Assembly (NCBI RefSeq): GCF_041260155.1
Contig: NC_091947.1
Coordinates: forward strand, 36,381,532 to 36,445,531
Reading direction: 5' to 3'
From: Ptychodera flava
Lineage: Eukaryota; Hemichordata; Enteropneusta; Ptychoderidae
DNA length: 64,000 nt
Shown: piece after piece, positions 23,827 to 36,623 of the stretch
Position numbering within the stretch: the stretch's first letter is position 1
How the letters are laid out: the number at the start of each line of letters is the position of its first letter
The notes under the pieces: generated by a model
What the model saw: the letters and a program-made list of their open reading frames with translations, nothing else
What the model was told of the DNA's origin: nothing
The model's database searches: none
Made by a program: the position numbers and the translations under genes

Positions 23827-26800
23827 TATTAGCTACTTGTTACGCATGGGCGACTTAACTATTACCTTAAGGTAATATGCACCTCGAAACTGAAAGACTT
23901 AAACTTTTGCTCAAACTTTCCTCAAGGAATCTTTCAATCATTCTCTTTCAAAATCAAGAATAAAAATAGGGGGTCACCGTGCAAATTTTGGTACTAGAGA
24001 AACAAATTACCCAAGATTTACCGATATTCGAAATTCAAAATGGCCGCCATCCCTGTGTTAACTCTATGGAGAAAAATAAAAATTTTCGAAATTCGAAAAA
24101 CTAATCCAGTGAAAAGTTTTCTTTCACCAAGAGCTTTAAAATGAACCCCCACAAGTGGTATATCAGAAGAGAATTGTAAAAGTTTGAGAGTCCGAATGTC
24201 CGTCCCCGAGGTGCGTTCTACCTTAATTTTTTCCGGAAACAAGCCGTGATGTTTTTGTTGTGTACAGTAATTTATGACTCTTGTATTCTTGGTGACTGAA
24301 AGGGACAAGGGTACTGCATTGACAGTAGCATGTTACCGTTCTACTTGTTTTTCGTTTTTTTCTTTTCCCAAATCATATGTCCTCATAGCGAGTCCATGAC
24401 AACAGTAAATCTCTCATTTTTCACGTTTCCAAGTTTTGTTTATATGTTACAGTAAATGGGTGAGACTGTCCTACTCGGAAACATGAATAAACGTAATAAC
24501 ACTAAGTCGGGTCTTCTGACGGTTAACTTATAGACATGGATAATACATTGCAAAAGCTTGTCAATACATCGGGTTTATCAGTAAAACATGAACAACTTTA
24601 AAGACTTTTACACTCTACGCACCTTTTTCAAATCTTCGTATCGCGTGAAAAAGAACCAAGGCTCGTCTATGTATTGGTACCAGGCTTTGAGGAATTCTGA
24701 GTAGGGTCCATAGATCGCTGAAAGATCAAATTTGTAAAATTTACTTTTCGTATTCGACGAAGGTGCATCGTCGTAAACCACGCACCCCTTTGCGGCAACA
24801 GCTTGGCGCTACCCACAAAAAGGTAGGCCTGAGGTAGGCCTTGAGTTTTGCGTAGGTCCGCGGAACGGAAATTATGCTCTGGCTCGCGAGAATGCGAAGG
24901 TATTTCATAGAGTGGGTTGAACACACGGTTATAGTAGACAATGATTATTATGTACATTGTTCTTAAATGAAAAAGAAATAGACATTACAAGATGCGTTCG
25001 TTCCTCGATATTACGCTTGCAATTGACAGGAAGATCGACATAGGATATAATAGCGTTGCAGTTTGATAGCTTGTTGTGGCCAGGATTTAAATAAAAGTAG
25101 GGGCAACATTGTCTTTCGTAAATAAATTTCTAAAGGCTTGAGACTTAAACTTACTCATTCCTTTAAGATATGCATCAAAAAACTGGTCCCAATCAACTGC
25201 AGGAGGAAACGAGATGAATAGTGCCAACCGAAAAGAGAAATGCCAAATCCTTGGGGTTTTTGTCTATGAAGACAGTCTGGAAATAAACGAAATCACGAAT
25301 AAAAGCAGAATTCTAAACAAGCTAAAGAAAATAATGAAATGTTAGTTTACATTCATACCATTGCGAAAGAATATATCATTTACTTTTACTCCAGCTTCCT
25401 GCAATGAACGCACAGAAGGGATACGTCTTTCTTATTTGATGAGAAATCACGCACGCTGATCATGAGTTGTTACCTGTAGTCGTCTTCTTCACTTACGCTA
25501 TCATGAATGAGTGAGTATGCGTGCGCCCTATTCCTTCTGTCTATATGTATACAATGCGCTGTCTCGGGGTCCTAATTGTCGTTCAACAACGCTAACCAAA
25601 TTCTTATTTCGGTTTTCTCCATTTCGGTGGCCCAAACAGACTGAAATATGAGAGAAAACTGCTATGCCAGGTGAAATACATAATTGCAACAGCAATTTGT
25701 TCTATGTATACTTTTGCCATACATTGTACGAAATATCAAGTCTGCCCGCCTGCATGTGGCGAGGGTTTTCGTTTAATTACGTACGTACTCCAACAGACAG
25801 GTCATATAAACTTACTTTAGGTTTCTTCGTAAACAACTGCTTTGGACTGTACTGCGGGAGCAAGTGCGTCGGAACTCGGCGGGGAGAAACTGCCTTTAAC
25901 AGGACGGTTTTAAGTATTGACGGCACGTCTTTGACTCCCACATCGGCGAGGTCTGGATGGCTGGATGGCCCTACCTCCAGTAATGGAATTTTCTCTGGCA
26001 GTGATCTTGTCTTGAGTACTTCTAGGTTGTCGATGTTGAGTATAGCATCTAGAATTTCACATACCCAGTTTGTTCCTGAAAATACAGAAATCACACTTAC
26101 AGAGGACTCAGGTCACTTGAGGGTTCTCGGTCTGGGATGTTAACATTTCGAGCATTCAATGATCCTGCCGACAGGTTGCCATGAGTGAATTTTATTCGCG
26201 AGTATTGCGATAAAGGCCAGTGTTGGGGAAGATGCATCTGCAATTCTCGATTGAAAAAAAAATAAGAAGAATTAAAAAAACTACATATAAATATTGCAAT
26301 TGAAATGGAAAATAAAATAGTTGCTGCAAATAATTAAGTGCTCTTATTGTAAGTTTATAAAATTTCCTGCCCTCCAGAAATCAGGGTAGGCTATGACCCG
26401 AAAGTGTAAAGATCGATCGATCAATCAATCTGTCAATTAAAAGGATTTATATAGTGCCAAACTCCAATGCATAGTAATGTTCAATGGCGCTTTTCAGAGT
26501 CACAGCAGATTTATAGTGTGCTCTGGAGAAACAGATGAATCTTGATGTACTTCTCAAGACTGTAAAGACTGAGGGACTGTCGTATATCTGGTGATTCACT
26601 ATTTCAGGTGTTGTATATAGATTTCTGCTGTGGATGTAAAATATTCATGCGCGCACCTCTATTTGACTTTCGTTAAAATCTGTTTGATGCTGGTCGATAA
26701 TGGTAAAATTGTTTGAAAATGCCCTGGACGTAACTAAATGTCATATAGCATTAACTGTGAAGAGGCATGGAATAAAAATATAGTTGCCTGAATACATGGG

Positions 26801-26875
26801 TTTATGCGCCCTCGCAGCAGGAGACAGTTTGCCCTCCTGGGGTCGGGCAAATTGTCACCTGCAAAATGGCAATTA

Positions 26876-26953
<78 letters not shown>

Positions 26954-29900
26954 CTAACTCTTCATACATACATGACATCTGTTTTTTCTCTAAGATAAGC
27001 GAAAATGTGTAAATTTGTTGTTTTACATTCGACTCCTTGTAACAAAAGGCCGTTCTGCTGTACAATTCAAGGTTTTTTGAATGAAAGGAACTTTTCGTCT
27101 TCATGAACGATTGTTTTCGTACTGATAAATGCGAAACTAATGCTAAAAAGCCTTTACTGCTGACAAGTACAGTCTCGACATCTGAAAATCACGACACTGG
27201 TGAACAACCGCAGAATAGCTCACTGAATTTTTTGGGGTTTAAATATGATTGAAGTTAAGGTCGAGATACCTCTAGCAAACGATGCATGCTTCTATGCTAT
27301 TCCACAGTTCCGTTGAGGGCGCTTGCAAGGAAAAGTTAAAGGAATCGGTACAGAGGCATGTAGTCAATGGACTGTGTAAGTAACCTGTGTTCGCAAGTGG
27401 GTCGATGGCGGGGGGGGGGGCACTTATTTTATTCTATTAATGGGTGGGGCAAGATTGCATCCCTTGTATGACAGTGGCAGGGAATATTTTTTTGTCTTAT
27501 TTTATTTTAAACACAGTTTAGTGGAAGGAAAAAAATCATACAATAATGTGTTGCTGAGAGAGCAGATGGGAACTTTCACTACAGGGAGGGCACTGACGAG
27601 TTTCGTGGTGGGGAGAGGGTTGGAGTGGAAGATCTGCAAACTGCGATGCGAGGGGGCAGTTGCGAACAACTTTTACCTTCCCCTCCAACATTTTATTTTG
27701 TCCAAAATTCCTTGAAATGCTATAGGTTACAATTTCTTAAACTAGGCCGGTTGAGTGCCCCTGTCATTATCAAACCAGAGGAGTGTATGTGATGGTGGGG
27801 GGGGGGGGGGGTGAAGCGCAGCAATACCTAGTTAGACTGCATTCACAAACACCTCTTGAAGGGCAGGAAATTCCAAAAACAATTTCACATTTTTTCAAAT
27901 AACCCCCTAACAAACTCACAATGGGTTCAAGTCCCCACTTTCCGACATGCTTTAATTTTGAAGTCCCCCTCAACGGAAGGCAAAATGTGGCCGATATAGA
28001 GCTTCGTCCAAAGATATCAAATCATAATACATGGGAGTCTATTGGGCAAATTATTAACATTTTCCCATAAAAACAAGCTATATCTCTACATTTCTATGTG
28101 TTTGATAGTTCATGTAAATGTACTTTGCTTGAAGTGGCAGGTAAAAAGTACGTTTGTACAAAAAAGTTGATTTTTGGATTTCATTGATAATGTTGATTCA
28201 CTGCACATAGAAGTCCATGAGAAAAGTATGAACATTTATTTTCCAACGTAAAACTAGCAATGTCTGTTCATCTATAGGCGTTTGATAATTGATATGTAAA
28301 TGTACTTGATTAGCATGGAGTGTTTACAAGTGCATGCGTGCACAAGAAATTTGATTTTGGTATTCCATCGAAGATGTTCATCCACTTTACATGGGAGTCT
28401 ATGACAAAAATGTGAACAATTTTTTCGCAATATTAACTAGCAATATCTGTGCATGTTTGGACCCTGAAAAATTGACATAATTGTACTCGATTAGAAGAGA
28501 GTTGTTACAAGTGCATATGTGTACAAGAAATTTGATTTTGGAATTTCATAGAAAATGTTGATTCACTATACATTGTAGTCTATGAGGAAACTAAGGTTAT
28601 TTTTTGCAATGCAAAACTTGCTGATATTGAAATTTCACCAAGTGGTTATTTGTAGAGGTTAAAAGTATTCTATGAAAGTTCAAAGGCCAAATGTTGAATT
28701 ATAAGTCAATTAAGATATTATTATTGATACGGACAACAACACACAGGGGGAGGGGTCAGTGTTTTTTTGCACATGAAAATTAGGAAGGGTCACTCTTTTC
28801 CTTGCAAACACTTTTGAAGGGTAATGGTTCTGTAAGGGTGTTCTGTATAGGTCATGGTTCTGTAGGTATGGAGGGATGGTGGTCATTCATTATTCCAGCT
28901 GGAGTCATGGTGGTCATTCATTATTTAGCTGGAGTCAATCTCACGAGTATTTGGACACATAGGTTATCATCTCCCAAACTGTTATAAAATGTTGTCTGAC
29001 TTATGAAGTTTCCAGTTGTTATTGATGACACTATGCACTATTCTAAATAGTTTGTATTCAGTCAAAGTCCTCAAAAAATAAAAATGTACATACGGCGACA
29101 TGAATGTTTGACACTGACCTATACCAAATGTATTGTCAATGGGAGAATGATATCAAATAAATTATCTCGCAAATTGTTATTGAAACCTTTAGTCATTATA
29201 GAGGACAGTTTTTGAAAAAATTACAGTGCACAACAGAAGGGTTGGGTAAGTAGAAATCATGACAACATAAAACAGGCTGCTTGGATCATCAATAAATTAT
29301 ACCCCCAAACTTGCGCCAAAAGGGCGTCCCGAAAATGGAAATGGCAGGAAATGAAAGTGCTAGAAGGTATTTGGAAAGGAATTTGATATTCAATAAATTT
29401 TCAAGTCCCCTCTTTGCAATATCATTTTTTTCAGATCCCCTGGCATGTAAAAGTTTGCAACCCCCGAGATCTCCCCACCCCCTCCAGAGGTGTTTGTGAA
29501 TGCAGCCTTACAATAGTAACTTTACCCTATTCACAGCCTTATTTTCTGGTTCTCGTTTTCAACAGCCAGGTCGTACACCACCCAACTGCTGACAATGTGC
29601 GGTCGCATGTGTAGCCACAAGGTACTGCTGGCATTATTCGTCTAGAAGTTAAGAATATGATGTCAAGTATTGAATTTTTTTCATTATACACCCCTTACGT
29701 GTGTCGGGTGCGTGCCTATTTCTTTACCCTCGCTATGTCAGTATAGATTTCAAAGAAAACAGTCCATATCTGTTAATTTTGCACTCCCTAATCCCCCTCA
29801 TTAATTTGTTCTGCCGATCACTAACGCGGGGGCTTATCACCCTGACTAAATAACTTGTTAGCAGAGTCATAAGGTATAATTCGTCTTTACCTTATGAGCT

Positions 29901-32900
29901 GCTGACGAGTTATTGGTCAGGGCGATAAACCACCACGTTTATGATTGGCAGAAAAATTATTGAGGGGAATTAGGGAGCATAATTAAGAGATATAAACTGT
30001 TTACTTTGAAATACTATACTGAGATAGCGAGGGTAAACTAATAGGCACACACCTGACATTCATAACTTCTAGACGAGTAATACCTACAGTACCCTGTGGT
30101 GAAGCCATATGAGAGTCACGACTTTCAGTGATACGACACTTAATTTATCTCCAAGTCAAGCAAATAAGCTTTGGCCAAAATCTACCCGGCAAAACCCGAC
30201 GAGGCCCAACATCAGTTTGACATCGAAACTAGTCCGAGCAAGAATCATCACAACTCAGCCCAAATTGATGTAATGATCAATGTCGTATGAGTAAAATACA
30301 AACGCAAATTAGTGGTTTTGTTTCATCTCCGGGCTTTCTATACCAACACACACACAACATTATTACAGTGTGTGGCTACGCTGCCAGCCAGGTCAACTTT
30401 ATTCACAGTCATAGACTTACAGTACAATAGAAACTAGTTTAGGAAAATTTGAGTACTTGAACCTCTCATGCAGGAACCTCGCACTAAAAACCAGAGGTTA
30501 AAAACCTTTCACTCATAGAAAGGAAAAAGTGCTCTGGAAAAGCGTTAGATTACCTGCTTCCACAAAAGTCTGTTATACTAAAATTATGTTGCAGTAAACT
30601 TACTAACAGTATACAAAGTGGCTCAAAAATATCTACATGGCAGAATGATACATTAAATAAATATAAAGTGTAAAAAACTTCAGGTGCGTGTCTGACCCTG
30701 GCAGAGCGTAGACTGAACATAACCACACTTTTCCTATCAATCCAACACACGTGATATACCATCACAGCGCCCTCACAATACACCAAAACAACAATTTCTC
30801 CCTATATATACGATGTAACTTGAGAAATTATATTCATTCGCGACCATTGACTTTGGATGACCTAAGTCTTGGGCTAGCCGATGCGAAAGACATTGGTGGG
30901 TCATGCTATGCAAAATCAAGAATTACGAAACCTATATACAAATACGCTCATGGGTCAGTCAGTGTTCGCGCGTCAATAACTTTGTTTAATGTCTACCTCA
31001 CTAGCTCGAATTGAATATCGAAATGGATGTAATATTGGTTTGGTTTTCATTAAGGGAGCCTTCAGAAATTACAGGGGGTGGGCCGAGGGAATTGGGGGAG
31101 GGTCACCTTTTAGAAAACAGTTTAAAGGGGAGGGTCACTTTTTATAAACCTATTTTTTTTTTTTGGGGGGGGGGGTCACTTTTGACAGAAGCTTATTTTA
31201 TGGCCAAAACTTTGATTGTCCGTGTGATATTTCCTGAATGGGAAATCACCAACAAAATACGTACACATTATCCACAAGTTTCACAAGCAAAGAAGATGCA
31301 GTGGTATCCTACATTAAACACCTTGAAAAGTTAAAACTGATAAAAGACAAGAGACAAAAACACATGCATAAGGTGGAATAATGTATATCAATAATCAAAT
31401 GTACATAAATGCAAAGATATTGTCAGTATTATGTTGGAAAAAATTGTGCATAGTTCTCTCATAGACTACCATGTACAGTTAATTAACTTTTCAGTGAAAT
31501 TCCAAAATCAAATTTCTTGCACAACCATGGACTTATAACCACTCTATAGTTTAATCAAAAACATTAATATAAATAATCAAGCACACATACATGCACAGAT
31601 TTACCTAGTTTTGTATTGGAAAACAATTATTCATAGTTTCATCATAGACCGCCATGCATAGCGAATCAACATTTCAGTGAAATTTCAAAATGAAATTTCT
31701 TACACAACCATAGACTTGTAACCACTCTAGTCTAATGAAGAACAATAATATCAATAATCAAGAGTACACAAATGCAAAGATTTACCTATTTTTATATTTG
31801 AAAAAACTATTCATAGTTTCATCATGGACACCATGGATAGTGAACCAACTTTTTAGACGAAATTTAGAAATCAATTTCATGTACACAAATGCACATTTTA
31901 CTTCCCAATTCAAGCAAAGTACATTTAAATACATTATCAAACATATATAAAATACAGATATAGCATGTTTTGTGGTGGAAAATTGTCAATAATTTGCCTG
32001 ATAGACTCCATGTATTATGACTTGATATTTTTGGATGAAGCACTAAATCAGCCACATCTTGCCTTCTTATATTTGCACATGGTGACCCTCCCTCAAATGT
32101 ATGAAATACCATATCTCTTCAAAAATTCTCGCGTGTTAAATTGCGACTGTCCCTCCAAAAACACCAGCCCTCTCCTCTGTAATTTGTCTGTAACATAACA
32201 ATTGAACCATTGTTATGTAAATTAGCTGATACTGTTTCAGTTATTCCTGGGGAGAATACTGCAGTGGGTTTTTTTTGGGGGGAGGGTCAAGTTTTAAAAT
32301 GTCAGACAAGGGGCTGTTACATTTTAGACAGAAGGATAGGGGAGGGTCACATTTTACGATACAGGTGTGCGCGAAATTCCCCCAGTCCACTGCCTGTAAT
32401 TACTGAAGCCTACCTAACTGGGGGAAGAATTTGAATCTGGAGTGGGATGATTATTTGTCTCCGTGTGAACCCTAACCCTTTCATACCGAAAGCAAAGACT
32501 ATTCAGATAAGCAGCGTGCCCAGGGTGAAGATGTAGTTTAAGAACGGTTCTGAGGGGCGGAAACAATACAAGCGGTTTGAACTTAGTGGTAGTAATTTTA
32601 CTGATTCAGTCGATTATAGCAAAGAACTTTTCACTTCTTGTGGGCTGGCAGATTTTCGAGAGTTTTGCTTTTCAGTAAAAAAAAAGACTGTATGCTGTAC
32701 TGTGACACGGAGGTCGAATGCATTTAATGCATTGGATTGCTATGTTGAAGGGAGGTGAAATCGTGGTCGTTACGTTGAGCTCTACCCTCCGAATTTAAGA
32801 ATATCGCAGGTCGGTGTATCGATATAAAACAGGGGATCAATGTCACTTTTGTAGAACTAGCTCGTTCGTGTCATAGATACCTAAACCTGCCATAAAGATC

Positions 32901-33024
32901 CTGCTTTTCAAATTTCTAACAACTTACCGGCTTTTGGATACGTCACTAAAAACACATCATTATCTCTAACTTCGAAATCTCTCAAGATAGTTCTTAACTG
33001 TTTCTCATCCATTATGCATGGCAT
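22409..33024 (-). CDS. Cytosolic sulfotransferase (SULT), six exons, frame broken in exon 3
   Basis: Exons in order: 33024-32928, 26075-25816, 25276-25155, 24717-24623, 23203-23032, 22512-22409. All introns are GT-AG, and exon borders fall where animal SULT genes have them (before NPKESI and before DWKNRF). The family transfers sulfonate from PAPS to hydroxyl or amino groups of small molecules in the cytosol. Visible motifs are the 5'-phosphosulfate loop TYPKAGTNWV across exons 1-2, the THL with the catalytic histidine in exon 2, NPKDLA in exon 3 (3'-phosphate site), and the terminal R-K...DWKN element. Total about 284 codons, normal for SULTs. Exon 3 lacks two single bases relative to the expected frame, near 25236 and near 25209, so the gene is either a recent pseudogene or affected by sequence errors. 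The start is uncertain: the in-frame ATG at 33024 gives a slightly short N-terminus, while an ATG at 33101 lies in another frame. Confidence 0.85.
23032..23203 (-). CDS. SULT exon 5
   Basis: Acceptor TTTCTTTCCAG, donor AAAG|GTTACT (less usual fifth base), phase 0 to 1. Encodes NPKESIRKIAKFLG ... VVRVTSFDYMK ... VIQRK. Confidence 0.88.
23774..23826. repeat. (ATC)n microsatellite
   Basis: About 17 uninterrupted trinucleotide units in an intron of the sulfotransferase gene. Confidence 0.95.
24623..24717 (-). CDS. SULT exon 4
   Basis: Acceptor CTTTCAG, donor AAAAAG|GTGCGT, phase 1 to 0. Encodes IYGPYSEFLKAWYQY ... YEDLKK, matching the conserved W...YEDMK segment of SULTs. Confidence 0.88.
25155..25276 (-). 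CDS. SULT exon 3 with two apparent single-base deletions
   Basis: Acceptor TATTTCCAG, donor AATGA|GTAAGT. NPKDLA, then ISLFGWHYSSR, then FPPAVDWDQFFDAYLKG are each clear SULT sequence but sit in three different frames. The exon length of 122 also breaks the phase into exon 4; two more bases would restore it. Confidence 0.8.
25816..26075 (-). CDS. SULT exon 2 (PAPS loop and catalytic histidine)
   Basis: Acceptor ATTTTCAG, donor CTAAA|GTAAGT, phase 1 to 0. Encodes GTNWVCEILDAI ... VSPRRVPTHLLPQ ... KKPK; THL carries the catalytic histidine of the family. Confidence 0.88.
26876..26950. repeat. (TA)n microsatellite
   Basis: About 37 dinucleotide units; the apparent Tyr-Ile frames across it are artefacts. 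Confidence 0.95.
27375..27830. other. G-rich repeat-like sequence
   Basis: Starts near CCTGTGTTCGCAAGTGGG and contains G-runs like those of the Harbinger-like elements; it ends against one. Possibly a deleted relative, but no matching ends or target duplication were found. Confidence 0.35.
27835..29507. mobile_element. PIF/Harbinger-like non-autonomous element with internal tandem array
   Basis: Termini G(A/G)CTGCATTCACAAACACCTCT in inverse orientation; TTA duplicated at 27832-27834 and 29508-29510. The interior holds about four copies of a roughly 178-bp unit (28020-28640) centred on CATGGGAGTCTATG. No transposase frame. Lies in intron 1 of the sulfotransferase gene. Confidence 0.82.
29614..30100. 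repeat. 487-bp imperfect palindrome (giant hairpin / foldback)
   Basis: The two halves are inverse copies along almost their whole length, from GCCACAAGGTACTG/CAGTACCCTGTGG at the ends, through TCGTCTAGAAGTTA and TTTACCCTCGCTAT, to CATAAGGTA at the centre near 29860-29895. Divergence of the arms is perhaps 15-20 percent. No coding capacity. Confidence 0.88.
31054..32414. mobile_element. PIF/Harbinger-like non-autonomous element with the same internal array
   Basis: Left end GGGAGCCTTCAGAAATTACA; right end is its inverse with several mismatches (CTGTAATTACTGAAGCCTACC). TAA duplicated at 31051-31053 and 32415-32417. The interior holds about four units of the roughly 178-bp repeat in the opposite orientation to that at 28020-28640. 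Confidence 0.8.
32928..33024 (-). CDS. SULT exon 1 (N-terminus and first half of the PAPS loop)
   Basis: From ATG (33024) to the donor at GCCG|GTAAGT; ends TYPKAG with phase 1. Coding-like sequence (LFLEPGLV) continues in frame upstream of this ATG to a TGA. The better-looking ATG at 33101 (MATYMKIEP...) is one frame off, so a small indel may hide the true start. Confidence 0.7.
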
Positions 33025-33242
33025 GACGAGGCCTGGCTCCAAAAATAAGTCAGTTTCCAGGGAAATTTCGCGTCGGGTTCAATCTTCATGTATGTAGCCA
33101 TTTTCGAGCGAATTCCTATGCCGAGCTGAAAAAAGAGGCCTGTGCTACCCGTAGAATTTGTCGTTACGGCCAATGAAAACCTTTTCATACCCTCCGCCGG
33201 ATAACCCGTACCTGACTTAACTAATAAAAGGTTCGCGACCTG

Positions 33243-33511
33243 TTAAGGACCGGGAAGAAATTACAGGGGGAGAGGGCCAGTATTTTCTATGGGTGGATTG
33301 CCATTTTTCGCCCAAGCATATTTGAAGAGTAACGAAAGTATGCTCTTCCACACGGGAAGGGTCACCGTATTTTGAAGGGCGATGAAGGTCCCAATTTTTT
33401 GCAGACCAATAATGATGACGGTCCCAGATTAAATATTTCAAAAGGTTTTGCTGTATTCGGAGTAACATATAACATATAAGTCTTATGCACGAAGAAGCTT
33501 AGAAGATCCTC

Positions 33512-33586
<75 letters not shown>

Positions 33587-34270
33587 CGTCCGTCCGTCCG
33601 TCCGTCCGTCCAGCCAGCCAGCCAGCCAGCCACCCAGAAAGCCATCCATCCATCCATCCATTCATCCAGCCTGCCAGCCAGCCAGCTAGCCAGCCAGCCA
33701 GCCTGCAAGCTAGCCAGTCGGCCATCCATCCATCCATCCATCCATCCATCCATCCATCCATCTATCTATCTAGCTATATGTGAGTGTATTTGTTGTGTGT
33801 GTCTTAACATGCACATACATGCAAAGTGGAAGCTCATAAAGGCTATACGCACATTTATGAAATTAGTTTCTCTAATTCTGAATATTAATGTTTTTGATGG
33901 GAATAGGCATTTTGGAATTTCACCAAAAATATCAAATCCCTGTTTACAGAAGTCTATTGGGCAAACTATTAGCAATAACAATTAATAAATTTCCCCTACA
34001 AAACTAGCTATATCAATGAGTTTATATATGTTTGACAATTGATATAAATGAACTTTACTAAGAGAGGTTGGTTGGAAGTACATGTGTCTAAAAGAAATTT
34101 GATTTATTGAATTTCTCCGAAAATTTCAATTAACAATTCATCAGGACCTGAGGGGCAAACTATTAACATTTTTCTCAATACGAAATATATGTGAACCACA
34201 TTTATTGGAATTCTACCCAATAAGTTTGATTCACTATACACTTAAGTCTATGGGATGAACTGTTGACGAT
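33243..34270. mobile_element. Probable diverged relative of the 31054 element, right end not found
   Basis: Begins GGACCGGGAAGAAATTACAGG after TTAA, close to the left end at 31054. It contains two or three diverged units of the roughly 178-bp repeat (33905-34260). A compound microsatellite lies inside. Confidence 0.45.
33512..33776. repeat. Compound tetranucleotide microsatellite
   Basis: Successive blocks of (ATCT)n, (CCGT)n, (CAGC)n and (CATC)n, about 265 bp, showing stepwise motif replacement. Confidence 0.95.
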
Positions 34271-35302
34271 GTTTGCCCAACAAGCTATACCTGTGCATTT
34301 ATATGTATATAAAGTGATATGTTGTCAAGTCTACAACTACTCTGTACAACTACAAGCAAAACTATAAATGAATGTAAGCATGACAGCTATTGGCCCTTTA
34401 ATTTTGAATAGCCAATTATACTTCATGTACTTTAATCCATTATTAATTTTTAAATGTCATGTCTTTTCAAAATTATTAATATTTTTCGACAACCGACCCA
34501 CTCTATCTTGTTCAAAACTATGCTGTGAGACACGCATACTTTTTCACTTTGGTCTTACTTTTGCTAATAACATTTCTGAAAAATCTAAAACTTGCAAAGG
34601 ATCCTTGACGTCAGTGGTTCTAATAATTCCCTCTAGAGTGTGATGAAATTACATACGGCGCACTACAGGCCAGACAGACCAGAGATTAACACAGTGCCGT
34701 AGCAGTATGATACATGTATAAGATACTTACTCCATGTATTACGTGGTTCTGGGTGAAGACCAGAACATCGCAAACCAGGTATGTCTACAGAAACAAAAAT
34801 GTAACGCTACCTGCAGGCACCCGTACCTGAAGTCATTTTAATTTTTGGACTTTCCTTGGAAGAAACTCTTTAGATCAACCTTGTAGAGGCTTTGTGTTAA
34901 GTTTTCATGATGATTTTTGTGTTGTACATATAGTATCCTTCTTAAAGGAGACTGTCTGGGAAACTGAAGCGAGGTCATTTCGAAACAAACAGTATTCATC
35001 AAATGTATTGAAATTAATGTTCCACCTTGATTTCATGAACTACATCGAAACTCGTTGCACGAATTTTTATTCAGCAAACTGACTCTATTAGGCCTGGAAT
35101 CTATGGTATGCGATGCTGCAGTCAGTTTCTAGGTGACTATATATCAAGCACCTTAATTCCTAGAAATTAAACAGAATTGCCATCAGCAATTATGTCGGTT
35201 GATCTATATAGTAAAGGAAACTCGAACGTTAGTTAATATTAAAACATACCTCGGATATAAATCGGGTCCATTTTCAGGGGAAGCTAGCAAGATGTGTAAT
35301 CT
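34271..35302. other. Intergenic, nothing recognised
   Basis: AT-rich spacer upstream of the sulfotransferase gene. Frames such as 34368-34643 have no recognisable motif. Confidence 0.35.
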
Positions 35303-35310
35303 TAGAAATA

Positions 35311-35919
35311 CAGGTGCCGCCAACTTAGCTGTTCGTGCAAAAAGGTGTTCGTGCGAAGTTTTCAGCGGGCGGGCAAATTTCAAAACTAATCAGCGGGCGG
35401 GAGAAAAAATCTATATTTACTGTGGGCGGGGAAGAAATTTCACTATTTTCAGTGGGCGGGGAGAAAAATTTTTGACAGTGGGCACCGGAAGATACGTAGA
35501 GGGAGGGGAAAGCGGCGTGGTTGATAGAATTGAGGGAGATTTAGCGCCTTACTAAGAGGGAGCAATGTTCCAAGCTATACTGCCAGCTGCTCCGAAGGTT
35601 TGCGTTGATCAGGGTTACCTAGTAGGTATCTAGTTGGCAATGGGAAATTTCAGTAGTGGGGAGAGGCAGAGGGGAGCGTGAAAAGTTGTGGGGAGTGGGG
35701 AGCGGGCAGACTATAGATACTGGAGGGCAGCGGGCATCAAAATTCAGTGGGAGGGCATATTTTCTGTGTATGCCAGTGGGAGGGCAGTTACGAACAGCTC
35801 TACTTTCCCCTCCAAATTTTTGGTCAAGGTCAAAAATACGAAAAATCGGTATATCAGCCTTCAAAACATGTTTTGTGATGATTTTGCGAAATTCATGAAA
35901 TTTACCAGTTGGCGGCACT
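35311..35919. mobile_element. 609-bp hAT-like non-autonomous element
   Basis: Left end CAGGTGCCGCCAACT; right end AGTTGGCGGCACT is nearly its inverse. An 8-bp duplication TAGAAATA lies at 35303-35310 and 35920-35927, the size made by hAT transposases. The interior repeats AGCGGGCGGG/TGGGCGGGG blocks. No transposase frame. Confidence 0.8.
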
Positions 35920-36274
35920 TAGAAATAGAAGCAATATTAAAATTCATGTCACCATGGGTACCGAAAACCTTGAACAGTGTGCCTATACTAGTATCCCACC
36001 TGTGCAGCATTGGTGCACAAACAACCCCATCCCAACGATGGCTACGAAGTGATATTGAAAATGGGTCAGTAGAAATCAAGTAGAGCAAATTTCTAATTTC
36101 TAATTTCGATTTGCTGTTAACATGTTGCATAACTAGAAGTTTCGTCATTGAGGTACGAGCGTAAAGTTGGCATCATCCTCATCCTCAGCCTCAGCCTCAG
36201 GTGACCTTTCTAGCTGACACTGAAAATGATGCTACCCGGTGACGGATAAATGATAAAATTCGCACATAACTTAA

Positions 36275-36619
36275 AGGAACATTAGCTGTAACTGTTGACT
36301 AATTTTTCAATACTCTGTTTCAATGTATCAACTACAGAATTTTAATATAATCCGATCTTCATGACCAATTCCTGGTGTCTTGCTTGCCAACACAGCCTGT
36401 ATATGTGAAATGACCATTGTTATTGTTGATAAATGTATTCTAGTCCGGACCTGAATACAAAATTTAAGCAATAACAATGCAGATTATACTCATATAGGGT
36501 ATATTTATGAGCTAAATATTAGGAATTTCTAAATGGTTCAGGGATTCAAACCAGAAACTGCAGATGATACACAGAACAAACAAAATAAAAAAATGACCAC
36601 AGTTACAGCTAATGGATCT
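36275..36619. mobile_element. 345-bp MITE flanked by TTAA
   Basis: Termini AGGAACATTAGCTGTAACTG and CAGTTACAGCTAATGGATCT are inverse copies. TTAA lies at 36271-36274 and 36620-36623. Diverged copies sit at 39533-39879 and 58999-59339 and share a TTCTAGTCCGGAC block. Confidence 0.82.
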
Positions 36620-36623
36620 TTAA

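Noticed and set aside
26802..27104. Tyr-Ile-rich frames
   Set aside because: Translation of a (TA)n microsatellite.
33512..33776. Possible telomeric or centromeric satellite
   Set aside because: Blocks are simple tetranucleotides of a compound microsatellite, not a telomere motif.
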